A stretch of 6,440 bases of DNA from NCBI GenBank assembly GCA_018066165.1, contig JAGHRX010000234.1, positions 1 to 6,440 on the forward strand. The letters run 5' to 3'. The notes below the pieces were generated by a model that worked only from the letters and a program-made list of their open reading frames with translations, searched no databases and was not told the origin of the DNA. Numbering within the stretch: position 1 is the first letter of the stretch; every line of letters starts with the position of its first letter. This document shows, piece by piece, positions 1-6,321 of this stretch. This stretch comes from UBA1723 sp018066165 (GTDB lineage: Bacteria; Bacteroidota; Bacteroidia; Bacteroidales; Paludibacteraceae). The position numbers and the translations under genes were made by a program.

Positions 1-401
1 GTCCACTCCTTAGTGAACTTCATTACATTTGTACGGCAAGCGTTGTTGTAATCATCTACTGAGATCTTCTTACCAATATCCTCCTTAGTGATACCAAGTT
101 CCTTCTCAACACCAAGTTCCACAGGAAGTCCGTGAGTATCCCATCCAGCTTTACGCTTAACATGGAATCCCTTCATAGTCTTGTATCTGCAGAAAATATC
201 CTTGATTGAACGAGCCATTACGTGGTGGATACCTGGCATACCGTTTGCTGAAGGCGGACCTTCAAAAAATACGAAAGTTGGATTACCTTCTCTCTCAGAG
301 ATACTCTTATGGAAAAGGTCTTTAGCATCCCAATCCTTTAGCACCTCTTTGTTTACATCCGAGAGGTTAAAATTCGAATACTCAGTAAATTTCTTACCCA
401 T
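1..401 (-). CDS. ileS: Isoleucyl-tRNA synthetase, N-terminal part (cut by window edge)
   Basis: This is the first 133 codons of a cytoplasmic class I aminoacyl-tRNA synthetase, which charges tRNA-Ile with isoleucine using ATP. The reading frame is open from an ATG at 401-399 to the left edge. The protein starts MGKKFTEYSNFNLSDVNKEV. Residues 44-68 contain FFEGPPSANG followed by PGIHHVMARSIKD, where GIHH (57-60) is the HIGH-type ATP-binding signature of this enzyme family. Residues 86-95 read GWDTHGLPVE, another IleRS hallmark near the active site. The form (SANGMPGIHH) matches my recollection of Bacteroidota IleRS. The start is supported by an A-rich leader and a consensus-like -7 box 50 bases upstream. 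The editing domain, KMSKS loop and C-terminus lie outside the window. It is divergent from trmD. The identification is secure. Confidence 0.97.
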   Translation of the reverse strand, partial: MGKKFTEYSNFNLSDVNKEVLKDWDAKDLFHKSISEREGNPTFVFFEGPPSANGMPGIHHVMARSIKDIFCRYKTMKGFHVKRKAGWDTHGLPVELGVEKELGITKEDIGKKISVDDYNNACRTNVMKFTKEW

Positions 402-450
402 GTTTTCTTATTTTCATGAAAATTCGCACAATGCGAAGCATAATGCAGTG

Positions 451-458
451 CAAATTTA
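451..458 (-). promoter_or_regulatory. Candidate ileS promoter -7 box
   Basis: On the minus strand this reads TAAATTTG, a full match to the Bacteroidota primary sigma factor -7 consensus TAnnTTTG. It lies 49 bases from the ileS ATG, so the leader would be roughly 40 nt. I see no good TTTG -33 element about 20 bases upstream. The leader is far too short for a T-box-type regulator. Confidence 0.5.
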
Positions 459-511
459 CAAAAAAATTATATTGTAGAGCATTAATATTCGCTAAAAAGT
501 AAATAAAGTCG

Positions 512-519
512 TATCTTCG
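512..519 (+). promoter_or_regulatory. Candidate trmD promoter -7 box
   Basis: TATCTTCG matches seven of eight positions of the Bacteroidota -7 consensus TAnnTTTG (TTCG for TTTG). A similar TTCG at 488-491 sits 20 bases upstream, where a -33 TTTG would be expected. The trmD ATG is 20 bases downstream, so the leader would be very short and A-rich, with no Shine-Dalgarno sequence. The two candidate ileS and trmD promoters are back to back and do not overlap. Confidence 0.4.
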
Positions 520-539
520 CAGTATATAAAGCAAAAAAA

Positions 540-1217
540 ATGAGAATAGATATTTTGTCGTGTGTGCCAGAACTTCTTGAAAGTCCGTTGCAACATTCAA
601 TCATAAAGAGAGCAAGAGAAAAAGGTTTGGTGGATATCCAAATCCACAATATCCGTGACTACACTCTAAATAAGCATTTGAAGGTCGACGACGAGGCTTA
701 CGGCTACTCAGCCGGTATGGTGATGCAGATCGAGCCTATCGACAGACTTATCACGCATCTTAAGGAGCAGAGAGAATATGATGAGGTAATCTATACAAGT
801 CCCGACGGTGAGACTTTCAACCAGAAGATTGCCAACGAGATGTCTCTCTACAATAATATCATCATCCTATGTGGCCATTACAAAGGTATCGACCATCGTA
901 TTCGTGAGCATCTTATCACTCGTGAAATCTCAGTCGGAGATTTCGTGTTGACTGGAGGTGAACTTGCGTCGCTAATCATGACAGATGCTGTGGTACGTCT
1001 ATTGCCAGGAGCGATGAGTGATTTGGAAAGTGCGTTGACAGACTGTTTCCAGGATGATCTTTTGGCTCCCCCAGTCTACACTCGTCCAGCCGACTATAAG
1101 GGTTGGAAAGTGCCAGAGGTGCTATTGTCAGGTAACGAGAAATTGATTCGTGAGTGGGAGTACGAGCAGAGTTTGGAAAGGACTAAAAAACTAAGGCCAG
1201 ATTTGCTTGGGGAATAA
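540..1217 (+). CDS. trmD: tRNA (guanine37-N1)-methyltransferase TrmD
   Basis: This is a full-length 225-residue SPOUT-family enzyme that uses S-adenosylmethionine to methylate N1 of G37 next to the anticodon, which prevents +1 frameshifting. It acts in the cytoplasm as a homodimer. Visible family blocks are MRIDILSCVPE at the N-terminus, DDEAYGYSAGMVMQIEPI (50-67), YTSPDG (85-90), CGHYKGIDHRIREHLI (111-126), GDFVLTGGELA (133-143), VRLLPG (152-157) and the flexible-loop block SALTDCFQDDLLAPPVYTRP (164-183). Asp168 in TDCF matches the catalytic aspartate of the family. The C-terminal block KGWKVPEVLLSG through SLERTKKLRPDLL is typical of the phylum. CGHYKGID replaces the proteobacterial CGRYEGID, which I recall as normal for Bacteroidota. 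GYSAG (54-58) in place of GGxAG is slightly unusual. The start follows a run of A and the putative promoter, with no upstream in-frame alternative of note. The next gene begins 18 bases downstream, so co-transcription is likely. Confidence 0.97.
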   Translation: MRIDILSCVPELLESPLQHSIIKRAREKGLVDIQIHNIRDYTLNKHLKVDDEAYGYSAGMVMQIEPIDRLITHLKEQREYDEVIYTSPDGETFNQKIANEMSLYNNIIILCGHYKGIDHRIREHLITREISVGDFVLTGGELASLIMTDAVVRLLPGAMSDLESALTDCFQDDLLAPPVYTRPADYKGWKVPEVLLSGNEKLIREWEYEQSLERTKKLRPDLLGE

Positions 1218-1235
1218 TCATTAAACAGAACCATT

Positions 1236-2039
1236 ATGAGCAATGGAACAAGACTTGAGCAAAATAATAATGAGCCAAACCAGCATGTCGGTGAATGCCT
1301 TTATCAAAACCTATCCAGAAGAGAAATGGCAGATCTTGACAGAGGCGACATACGAGTGCTTGAAAAAAGGGTTCACGATCAATCGTATGGAGGTCCAGAG
1401 GATGTGCAGACTACTCTTGAGCAAACCAGAGCGGAACAGGTAGAGGTTGAGAGATTATTTAAGATCGCCAAGGATAACAATCTGTTTATCGACAGAGCGA
1501 CTATAGATAAGTTTGGTGACAAACTATGCACAAAGACTGGCGAATGCGAAATTTTCTATAATGAAAAGGAAAATCTCATTTATAAGGTTAAAGATCCATT
1601 CGCGAAATGGGTGATAAAGGAGCTTCACGCTGAAGATGCCATCTATGAGCATATCGTTCATAATCTTCTATTCCCTAATACACATTATAAGTTTATAGGT
1701 CTTGCTGAAGACGAGGGGAATCTTCGAATCGTGTTGACTCAACCTTTCATCGCCTCTACCAATGCCCACCCAACTGATGATGAGATTATTGCTCATTTGA
1801 AGACGTTGGGATTGGAGCCAGACGGATACTACTTTTATGGCAATGAGTATGTCTCAGTAACCGACATAGGTACAGCCTCCGACAATGTATTGAAGGGCGA
1901 CAACGGTGAGCTATACTTCATCGATCCGATTATCAAACTAAAGAAACCGGCTCGTGAAGTAATAGACTTTCTTATAAACTACACTCCCGTCGCAACGGAA
2001 GAAAAGAAATTGCCTTGGTGGAAGAGATTATTTAAATAG
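1236..2039 (+). CDS. Polyvalent-protein-type kinase-like protein, possibly with a frameshifted 5' end
   Basis: This 267-residue protein has a C-terminal region resembling the small protein-kinase-like domain of polyvalent proteins from phages and conjugative elements (Kinase-PolyVal type). Suggestive positions are the glycine-loop-like TGECEIFYN (101-109), Lys117 in LIYKV as the beta-3 lysine, an acidic helix around 134-139, the catalytic-loop-like TDIGTASDNVL (209-219) with Asp210 and Asn217, and YFID (227-230) in the DFG position. These assignments come from pattern only. Residues 64-90 (TRAEQVEVERLF to FIDRATI) look like a conserved lead-in. The tail, LPWWKRLFK, is basic and tryptophan-rich and could contact membrane. 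Residues 1-62 are polar and unlike a folded domain, while another frame (1243-1443) over the same bases looks more authentic. The true N-terminus is therefore doubtful. The gene sits 18 bases after trmD and is probably in the same transcript, with a strong terminator after it. No integrase or other mobile gene is in view. The substrate is unknown, and it may be a pseudokinase. Confidence 0.72.
   Translation: MSNGTRLEQNNNEPNQHVGECLYQNLSRREMADLDRGDIRVLEKRVHDQSYGGPEDVQTTLEQTRAEQVEVERLFKIAKDNNLFIDRATIDKFGDKLCTKTGECEIFYNEKENLIYKVKDPFAKWVIKELHAEDAIYEHIVHNLLFPNTHYKFIGLAEDEGNLRIVLTQPFIASTNAHPTDDEIIAHLKTLGLEPDGYYFYGNEYVSVTDIGTASDNVLKGDNGELYFIDPIIKLKKPAREVIDFLINYTPVATEEKKLPWWKRLFK
1243..1443 (+). other. 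Second open frame over the kinase 5' end, probable displaced N-terminus
   Basis: This 66-codon frame starts at an ATG seven bases after the kinase-frame ATG and ends in TAG. Its product has the mix of aromatic, hydrophobic and charged residues expected of a helical domain: SVNAFIKTYPEEKWQILTEA, then KKGFTINRMEVQRMCRLLLS. A second ATG at 1270 (MSQTSMSVNAF) could also be the start. The kinase frame over these bases gives a low-complexity polar peptide. If the AAA run at 1423-1425 had one more A, this frame would continue as LLLSKTRAEQVEVERLF into the kinase frame, giving one continuous protein. I therefore infer that the original gene used this frame for its N-terminus and that a one-base deletion, sequencing error or recoding event separates the two. 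An independent small gene is less likely. Confidence 0.5.
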
Positions 2040-2051
2040 CAAATAAAATAC

Positions 2052-2085
2052 AAACGGCTGATTCATAGTCTTGAATCAGCCGTTT
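2052..2085. terminator. Bidirectional intrinsic terminator between convergent genes
   Basis: There is a perfect 14-bp inverted repeat, AAACGGCTGATTCA (2052-2065) and its complement (2072-2085), around a 6-base loop TAGTCT. Downstream on the plus strand the sequence is T-rich (ATGTTTACATG, then TATTTTCACATTTTT). On the minus strand the arm is followed by TATTTTATTT. It lies 12 bases after the kinase-like gene stop and 28 bases past the stop of the convergent surface-protein gene, so it can serve both. Confidence 0.88.
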
Positions 2086-2113
2086 ATGTTTACATGATTA
2101 TATTTTCACATTT

Positions 2114-5100
2114 TTATCTTCTTAACAATGTGAAATGACCAGTGTATTGTTTGTCAATCTCAGGGACATCCAACACATACCAATAATCTGTGGTTGGCAA
2201 TTCATATCCGTTATACACTCCTTCCCAACCTTCTGTGGTACCGGTTTCTGTATATAACAATTTACCGTAACGATCGTAAATTTTCAATGTCGGTTCTAAG
2301 AAATAATCCAAATTTTCGACCTTCCAATTTTCTTCTCCCTGATAAAAATATTTTGGAAATTCAAGACCTGCGAAAGGAATCTTAAATTCAAACAGTGAGG
2401 AACAACCTTTATCATTAAACACCACAATTTGGTATAATCTACCCATTTTTACATTTTCAATCACATTGGAAGTTGTTGGCTCATCTCCATTTTGATAAAT
2501 GAAATAAAGTGGTTCACTATCATCGTCTACAATCATTTGGTATGAGTTTTCCGAAATTTGTTCATAAGACAAAATATGAGGAGGTTCATTTACTTCAATA
2601 GTACCTTCCTTACGTTCTTCACAATGTTCCTTAGTCGCTACAACAGTATAATTTGTTGTAGTATATAGATCTATATTGTAATAATTCTCTTTGATTTCTA
2701 CTGTGTCATTGTCGGCAATCCAGATGATTTTATCAACTGGATTTTTTGTAGAAATAAAAAATGACGTTAGACCTCCACCACAAGCAGAGGAACTATTTTT
2801 TACATTCAAATCAATAGGTTCGACTACACTGATTGTTCTTTCATCGCTAATCTCTTTACAACCATTTTTAGAAACAGCTGAAACTCTATAAGTTGTATTT
2901 TCAATTGGAGACTCTACTATACTAAGTTTACCGGTAGTTATTTCCGTAAACTGAGTGTCATTTTTACCTTTACTCTCCCAGACTATTCCTTTCTCGTATG
3001 AATAATTTGTAGACAAAGTCACATCTTCATTCTGGCAAAGCGTTGTTTGAGATGCAGTCAACTCAATTTTTTGTGAAGGCTCCACGTCGACATTAAAAGG
3101 TTTAGAGAAGTCAGGACAAATAGAATTATCCACCCAGAATTCATATTTAGTTAATCCAGCAGGTGTATCATCAACATTTAGCTTATTCTCAGCAAATGAC
3201 TTGTCACCATCCTTTTTCCATCCATAAGTGCTATTTTCAGAACTTATAGTCGCAGACAGTTTTACCGAAGCTCCTTCACATACAAGATCAGGAATATCTT
3301 CAAAAGTCACATCAATTGGTTGTTCTACAATCAGTGACACTTCGTTAGAATAAACGCGCTCACAGGCTTTATTATCAGCTGACGCAATTTTATATGTTGC
3401 AGACTTGTTTGAAGTAAATGACAGATTTGCATTTTTCGTTTCAGTAAAATCATTTACACCTTCGTACTTTGTCATCAAAACATAATTTGACGAATTATTT
3501 GAAAGGACAGTCAATTCAACATCAGCCGTTTCACAAAAAGAATCTTTATTGATTTTCAATTCAAACTCTGGTTTTGTCTCAACCGTAACATCTACATACT
3601 TCTCAATCTTTGAACATATTTCACCAGTAATAGTCAAATTATAAGTAGCGTCGGCATCAGGAATATCAGTGATACTTTTGTCTGTTGAATTTAATGACAC
3701 ATTATTCTTATCCCATTGGATTTTGTACGAAGACGGCACATTAGCATCAAATTTTACCGTCACACTTTCTCCTTCACAAACCGATTCCGACGAAGCGACA
3801 AGATTAAAGTCATCAATTTTTTTCTCAACTTTGACGTCAATATCCTTTTCTACTCTTGGGCAAAGCACTCCTTCTACGAAAAATTTGTATGATGCATCTT
3901 TAGAAGGAGAATCACTCAATGTAAGACTTGTCGAACCAACTGGTTTTCCATCTTTCAGCCATCCATATTTGTTTATCGGATCAAGGTTGGCAGACGCATT
4001 TATTTCAACTGTTTCACCCTCACAAATAGATTCAGGCACAGCTTCAAGCTTAACGTCTACTCTTTCCTCAACATCAATATAGGCTGTTACTTCAGCTGAA
4101 GTACAAACATCGTCAGTGGCATACAATGTCATCGTTTTGCTGACTTGTACGTTTTTATCTATGAAATTTGCACTATTGGTAGTTTTGAAATCCCAAATGA
4201 ATTTAGTTGGTTTTCCAGACAATACCTTTGCTGTATATTCAACATCGTCTCCCTGACAAATCTTTGTATCGCTTATAGGACCAATTTTAATTGACGGATT
4301 TACAATGAATTCAAACAAAATCGAGTCTGAAACACATTTTTTATGCTTGCCGACAAACAAATATGACGTACTCTTTTTCGGATTTGCTACAGTTATGTTC
4401 ATCTTTGTCTCACCAGCAATCAAAGTCCATTTCTTCTCACCTTCTGCTTTGCTATACCACTCCATTTCTGAAACCATTGCATTATTCGTTTGACGGACTC
4501 TCCACTCTAAAGCATCATTACGGTCCTCACAAAGCATCACTTTGTTAGCAATAGGTTCGAATATAGGAATCTCACATTTAGCGTCACATTCAAGCGAAAC
4601 TGAATTTGTGATGTAAAAATCTTTTTCACAATCATCTGGCACTCCGTTTGCGACCACCTGTTGCAAACTCTCATCATCTTGAGCGACAATAGCACGGAAA
4701 TAAGTTTTGCCTTCAAACTCATCACTAAAATCAAACTTTTTATCAGTAGTAGTCATGTTTGTCCACGTCGCATCATCAGATGAATATTGCCACAAAACAG
4801 AATAGCTTCGGTAAAGAGCATCCCATCCAGTAGCTATAAGGTCGACGGAATGAGTCTCGTCTTCACAATCGTAAACAGGCTCATTAGTTTTGCTTTTATT
4901 TTTATCTATTCCGACGTAGGCTGGAGTTTTAGGTTTACGATCAACCTGTGAAATAATATTAGATATTGAGAAATAATCACATCCATTTTCAGGAGTCTCA
5001 TGCTCACCAATGTATGTAGCCTTGTTTTTTGCCTCCGACTCAGTTGCACCACCAGTAATAATTGCTCTATATACCTCTTTTCCAGTTGATGGCACTTCAC

Positions 5101-6085
5101 GCTGAAGATATGTCTTCTCTATACCACTTTCTTTAGTTAGGTTAGTCCAAGTATATCCTTCATCTGTGGAATACTGCCAAAGGAAATATATTTTAGGATA
5201 AAGAGTTTTCCAAGAAGTCAACAAATCGGTGTTGTTCACAGCATAAGTTGGTATACATGTTGATTTTGTCAAGGATTTGCTGAATTCGATATCTGGACGA
5301 ACCACTTCATCATCATCATAACGTTCCAATGTAATATCATCAATAGCAAAATCATTACCATTTCCACTTGAACAGTTATTAGTAATGACAATTTTCAACA
5401 AATTACTCTCGTCAGCTTCAAATTCCAAAGATGTTTCTGTCCAATCACGTTCATCGTGAATATATAATCCCTCTTGGTTTTTATACTTTCCAGGCCATCT
5501 AACGACGTCGTTGCCAGACACATTCACACTTTTCAGCAATTTAGGATTTGCGTTGTCTTTGACATTATAAATTTGAAGTGTAAGGTTTGGACTTAACATT
5601 GCATTTGACACATTCGCAACATACATCGTCAGTTTATACTTATGATCACCACAAACATTAATGCTTAGATCATTTTCATATATGTTCTCACCATTACCTT
5701 TACCGCCAACGTTCACTACGAGCATACCGCCATTATTGTTTCCTGTGTGGTCTCGTCCTGGCACGAACAAGTAAGCCCTATTAGAATTAACACTCGTTTT
5801 ACGGATATACGCCCAATAGGTACTGTTTATAATACCATAATAACCATCTTTCATCTGATCAACATCAGCAAGTTTATGGCCTGGAACACTCATGTTAGGA
5901 TTAGCAAAGTCTCGACAGACAGAATCTTCAACAACACCGAAATCTTCTTGCCAAACGACATTCCAACTTCCACAATAAGCTTTAGCTGAATAATTAAACG
6001 ATAATAGGACCAACAAGACAAATTTTAGGACAAAACTGTTAAGAACAGGTTTTCTTAAAATCGCATTTTTTTGTTTAGATAACAT
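2114..6085 (-). CDS. Large secreted multi-Ig-domain surface protein with T9SS type B sorting domain
   Basis: This is a 1323-residue modular exported protein. The order is: signal peptide (1-36); jelly-roll-like N-terminal domain (about 38-257) starting VVWQEDFG and ending NDFAIDDITLERYD; two related WQYS domains (about 263-382 and 383-504); eight Ig-like repeats with paired cysteines (about 505-1167); a short domain ending NDKGCSSLFEFKIPF (about 1168-1237); and a C-terminal sorting domain (1241-1323) ending YTGHFTLLRR. This architecture is typical of Bacteroidota proteins annotated as gliding-motility-associated C-terminal domain proteins. Such proteins are exported by Sec and then the type IX system and attached to or released from the surface. 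I see no catalytic domain, so an adhesin or structural role is the best inference. The ligand is unknown. The ATG at 6085 gives a good signal peptide and has an A-rich leader (AAACAAAGAAACTAAAC). The gene is monocistronic within view, converges on the kinase-like gene and shares its terminator. The protein is rich in Asp, Asn, Ser and Thr and in regularly spaced cysteines, fitting an extracellular disulfide-bonded protein. Confidence 0.9.
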   Translation of the reverse strand: MLSKQKNAILRKPVLNSFVLKFVLLVLLSFNYSAKAYCGSWNVVWQEDFGVVEDSVCRDFANPNMSVPGHKLADVDQMKDGYYGIINSTYWAYIRKTSVNSNRAYLFVPGRDHTGNNNGGMLVVNVGGKGNGENIYENDLSINVCGDHKYKLTMYVANVSNAMLSPNLTLQIYNVKDNANPKLLKSVNVSGNDVVRWPGKYKNQEGLYIHDERDWTETSLEFEADESNLLKIVITNNCSSGNGNDFAIDDITLERYDDDEVVRPDIEFSKSLTKSTCIPTYAVNNTDLLTSWKTLYPKIYFLWQYSTDEGYTWTNLTKESGIEKTYLQREVPSTGKEVYRAIITGGATESEAKNKATYIGEHETPENGCDYFSISNIISQVDRKPKTPAYVGIDKNKSKTNEPVYDCEDETHSVDLIATGWDALYRSYSVLWQYSSDDATWTNMTTTDKKFDFSDEFEGKTYFRAIVAQDDESLQQVVANGVPDDCEKDFYITNSVSLECDAKCEIPIFEPIANKVMLCEDRNDALEWRVRQTNNAMVSEMEWYSKAEGEKKWTLIAGETKMNITVANPKKSTSYLFVGKHKKCVSDSILFEFIVNPSIKIGPISDTKICQGDDVEYTAKVLSGKPTKFIWDFKTTNSANFIDKNVQVSKTMTLYATDDVCTSAEVTAYIDVEERVDVKLEAVPESICEGETVEINASANLDPINKYGWLKDGKPVGSTSLTLSDSPSKDASYKFFVEGVLCPRVEKDIDVKVEKKIDDFNLVASSESVCEGESVTVKFDANVPSSYKIQWDKNNVSLNSTDKSITDIPDADATYNLTITGEICSKIEKYVDVTVETKPEFELKINKDSFCETADVELTVLSNNSSNYVLMTKYEGVNDFTETKNANLSFTSNKSATYKIASADNKACERVYSNEVSLIVEQPIDVTFEDIPDLVCEGASVKLSATISSENSTYGWKKDGDKSFAENKLNVDDTPAGLTKYEFWVDNSICPDFSKPFNVDVEPSQKIELTASQTTLCQNEDVTLSTNYSYEKGIVWESKGKNDTQFTEITTGKLSIVESPIENTTYRVSAVSKNGCKEISDERTISVVEPIDLNVKNSSSACGGGLTSFFISTKNPVDKIIWIADNDTVEIKENYYNIDLYTTTNYTVVATKEHCEERKEGTIEVNEPPHILSYEQISENSYQMIVDDDSEPLYFIYQNGDEPTTSNVIENVKMGRLYQIVVFNDKGCSSLFEFKIPFAGLEFPKYFYQGEENWKVENLDYFLEPTLKIYDRYGKLLYTETGTTEGWEGVYNGYELPTTDYWYVLDVPEIDKQYTGHFTLLRR
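2117..2365 (-). other. T9SS type B (CHU_C-like) sorting domain, shortened at its start
   Basis: Residues 1241-1323 contain WKVENLDYF, then LKIYDRYGKLLYTETG, GWEGVYNGYELPTTDYWYVLD and a terminal YTGHFTLLRR. This matches the type B sorting domain pattern (strand, NRWGK-like turn, W(D/E)GxYNG, LP.(G/T).YWYV, tGhxtLlR). Substrates with this domain pass through the type IX secretion pore. The usual opening FxPNGDGxND is missing: here FPKYFYQGEENWKV joins directly to the core. Confidence 0.85.
2585..4573 (-). repeat. Array of eight Ig-like repeats with paired cysteines
   Basis: Residues about 505-1167 form eight units of roughly 80 residues. The first cysteine of each is at 519, 610, 688, 770, 851, 936, 1017 and 1102, and the second at 584, 661, 742, 824, 908, 990, 1076 and 1155. 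From the second unit on, spacing between first cysteines is 78-85 residues. Within a unit the cysteines are 51-59 residues apart, except the first unit (65). The first cysteine often lies in CEGE(T/S)V or a variant, the middle carries a Trp or WxxDG segment, and a Y-x-(F/V/L) strand precedes the second cysteine. Units are joined by VE(x)P or VE-K linkers. This fits the Ig-like or PKD-like domains that build stalks in Bacteroidota surface proteins. Confidence 0.85.
4574..5299 (-). repeat. Tandem pair of WQYS-type domains in the surface protein
   Basis: Two adjacent units share the order: cysteine, a Trp-containing segment (SWKTLYP or GWDALYR), LWQYSTDEGYTWTNLT (302-317) or LWQYSSDDATWTNMT (431-445), a YRAI or FRAI strand (339-342 and 463-466), and a second cysteine before FSISN or FYITN. 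Cysteine pairs are probably 277/369 and 407/486. The LWQYSxD...WTN core is typical of Ig-like domains in T9SS cargo proteins. The units have diverged, so the duplication is not recent. Confidence 0.75.
5315..5974 (-). other. N-terminal jelly-roll-like domain of the surface protein
   Basis: Residues about 38-257 follow a pattern common at the N-terminus of long Bacteroidota surface proteins: WQEDFG near the start, RDHTGNNNGGMLVVNV (111-126), then INVCGDHKYKLTMYVANVS (142-160), a strand LTLQIYNV, DWTETSLEFEADESNLLKIVITNNCSSG and a closing GNDFAIDDITL (243-253). This resembles galactose-binding or carbohydrate-binding jelly-roll folds. The family match is from memory of such patterns and the ligand is not predictable. 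An acidic linker (DDDE, 257-260) follows. Confidence 0.6.
5978..6085 (-). other. Sec signal peptide of the surface protein
   Basis: Residues 1-36 have a long basic n-region (Lys4, Lys6, Arg11, Lys12, Lys21), a hydrophobic core FVLLVLLSF (22-30) and an AKA motif at 34-36 that suggests cleavage before Tyr37. Cys38 is not in a lipobox context (KAYC), so a lipoprotein is unlikely. Confidence 0.85.
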
Positions 6086-6091
6086 GTTTAG

Positions 6092-6133
6092 TTTCTTTGT
6101 TTATATTTTCGCAGACCATTCATTATTAAAGGA
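6092..6133. repeat. Imperfect direct repeat, copy A
   Basis: This stretch aligns with 6322-6361 with small gaps. Both begin TTTCTT, then G, TTAT and TTT blocks, followed by the identical 12-mer CCATTCATTATT (6116-6127 here) and then AAGGA after a 3-base length difference. Copy A lies in the leader of the surface-protein gene. It may be a remnant of the same element as copy B. Confidence 0.45.
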
Positions 6134-6156
6134 CGATCATACAGAAAAAGCACATA

Positions 6157-6164
6157 CAAAATTA
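6157..6164 (-). promoter_or_regulatory. Candidate promoter -7 box for the surface-protein gene
   Basis: Read on the minus strand this is TAATTTTG, a full match to TAnnTTTG. It lies about 70 bases upstream of the ATG at 6085, giving a leader of about 65 nt that includes one copy of the imperfect repeat. No convincing -33 TTTG is found at the expected distance. A TTG on the minus strand at 6194-6192 is too far. Confidence 0.4.
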
Positions 6165-6321
6165 GAAATCAGCCAGAAAAAAAGTTTGTAACAATCATTT
6201 GAATGATATAACGATAGGACTAACAACTTCTTTTATACACCGCCACTGAAATCGGACGCAATTTATGGATTTTTTTTCATTTGTGCAAGAAAGACACAAC
6301 AAAGTCTATTATAATCAATAT

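Noticed and set aside
181..477. 98-codon plus-strand open frame
   Set aside because: It is antisense to the well-supported ileS gene and its product resembles no family I know.
402..539. T-box or other riboswitch upstream of ileS
   Set aside because: The leader between the candidate promoter and the ATG is only about 40 nt, and no T-box or antiterminator motif is visible.
394..600. 68-codon minus-strand open frame across the ileS-trmD intergenic region
   Set aside because: It overlaps the starts of both ileS and trmD and encodes an AT-driven Phe/Leu/Tyr-rich peptide.
3669..4082. 137-codon plus-strand open frame
   Set aside because: It lies wholly inside the surface-protein gene on the opposite strand. 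The Ser/Thr-rich product is what complementing the repeat codons would give.
4305..4548. Two overlapping plus-strand frames of about 60 codons
   Set aside because: Both are antisense shadows of the Ig-repeat region.
2585..4573. DNA-level tandem repeat or CRISPR-like array
   Set aside because: The periodicity of about 240 bases is that of protein domains. The units are diverged at the DNA level and have no short identical repeats with spacers.
5747..5989. 80-codon plus-strand open frame
   Set aside because: It is antisense to the signal peptide and jelly-roll coding sequence, with no family resemblance.
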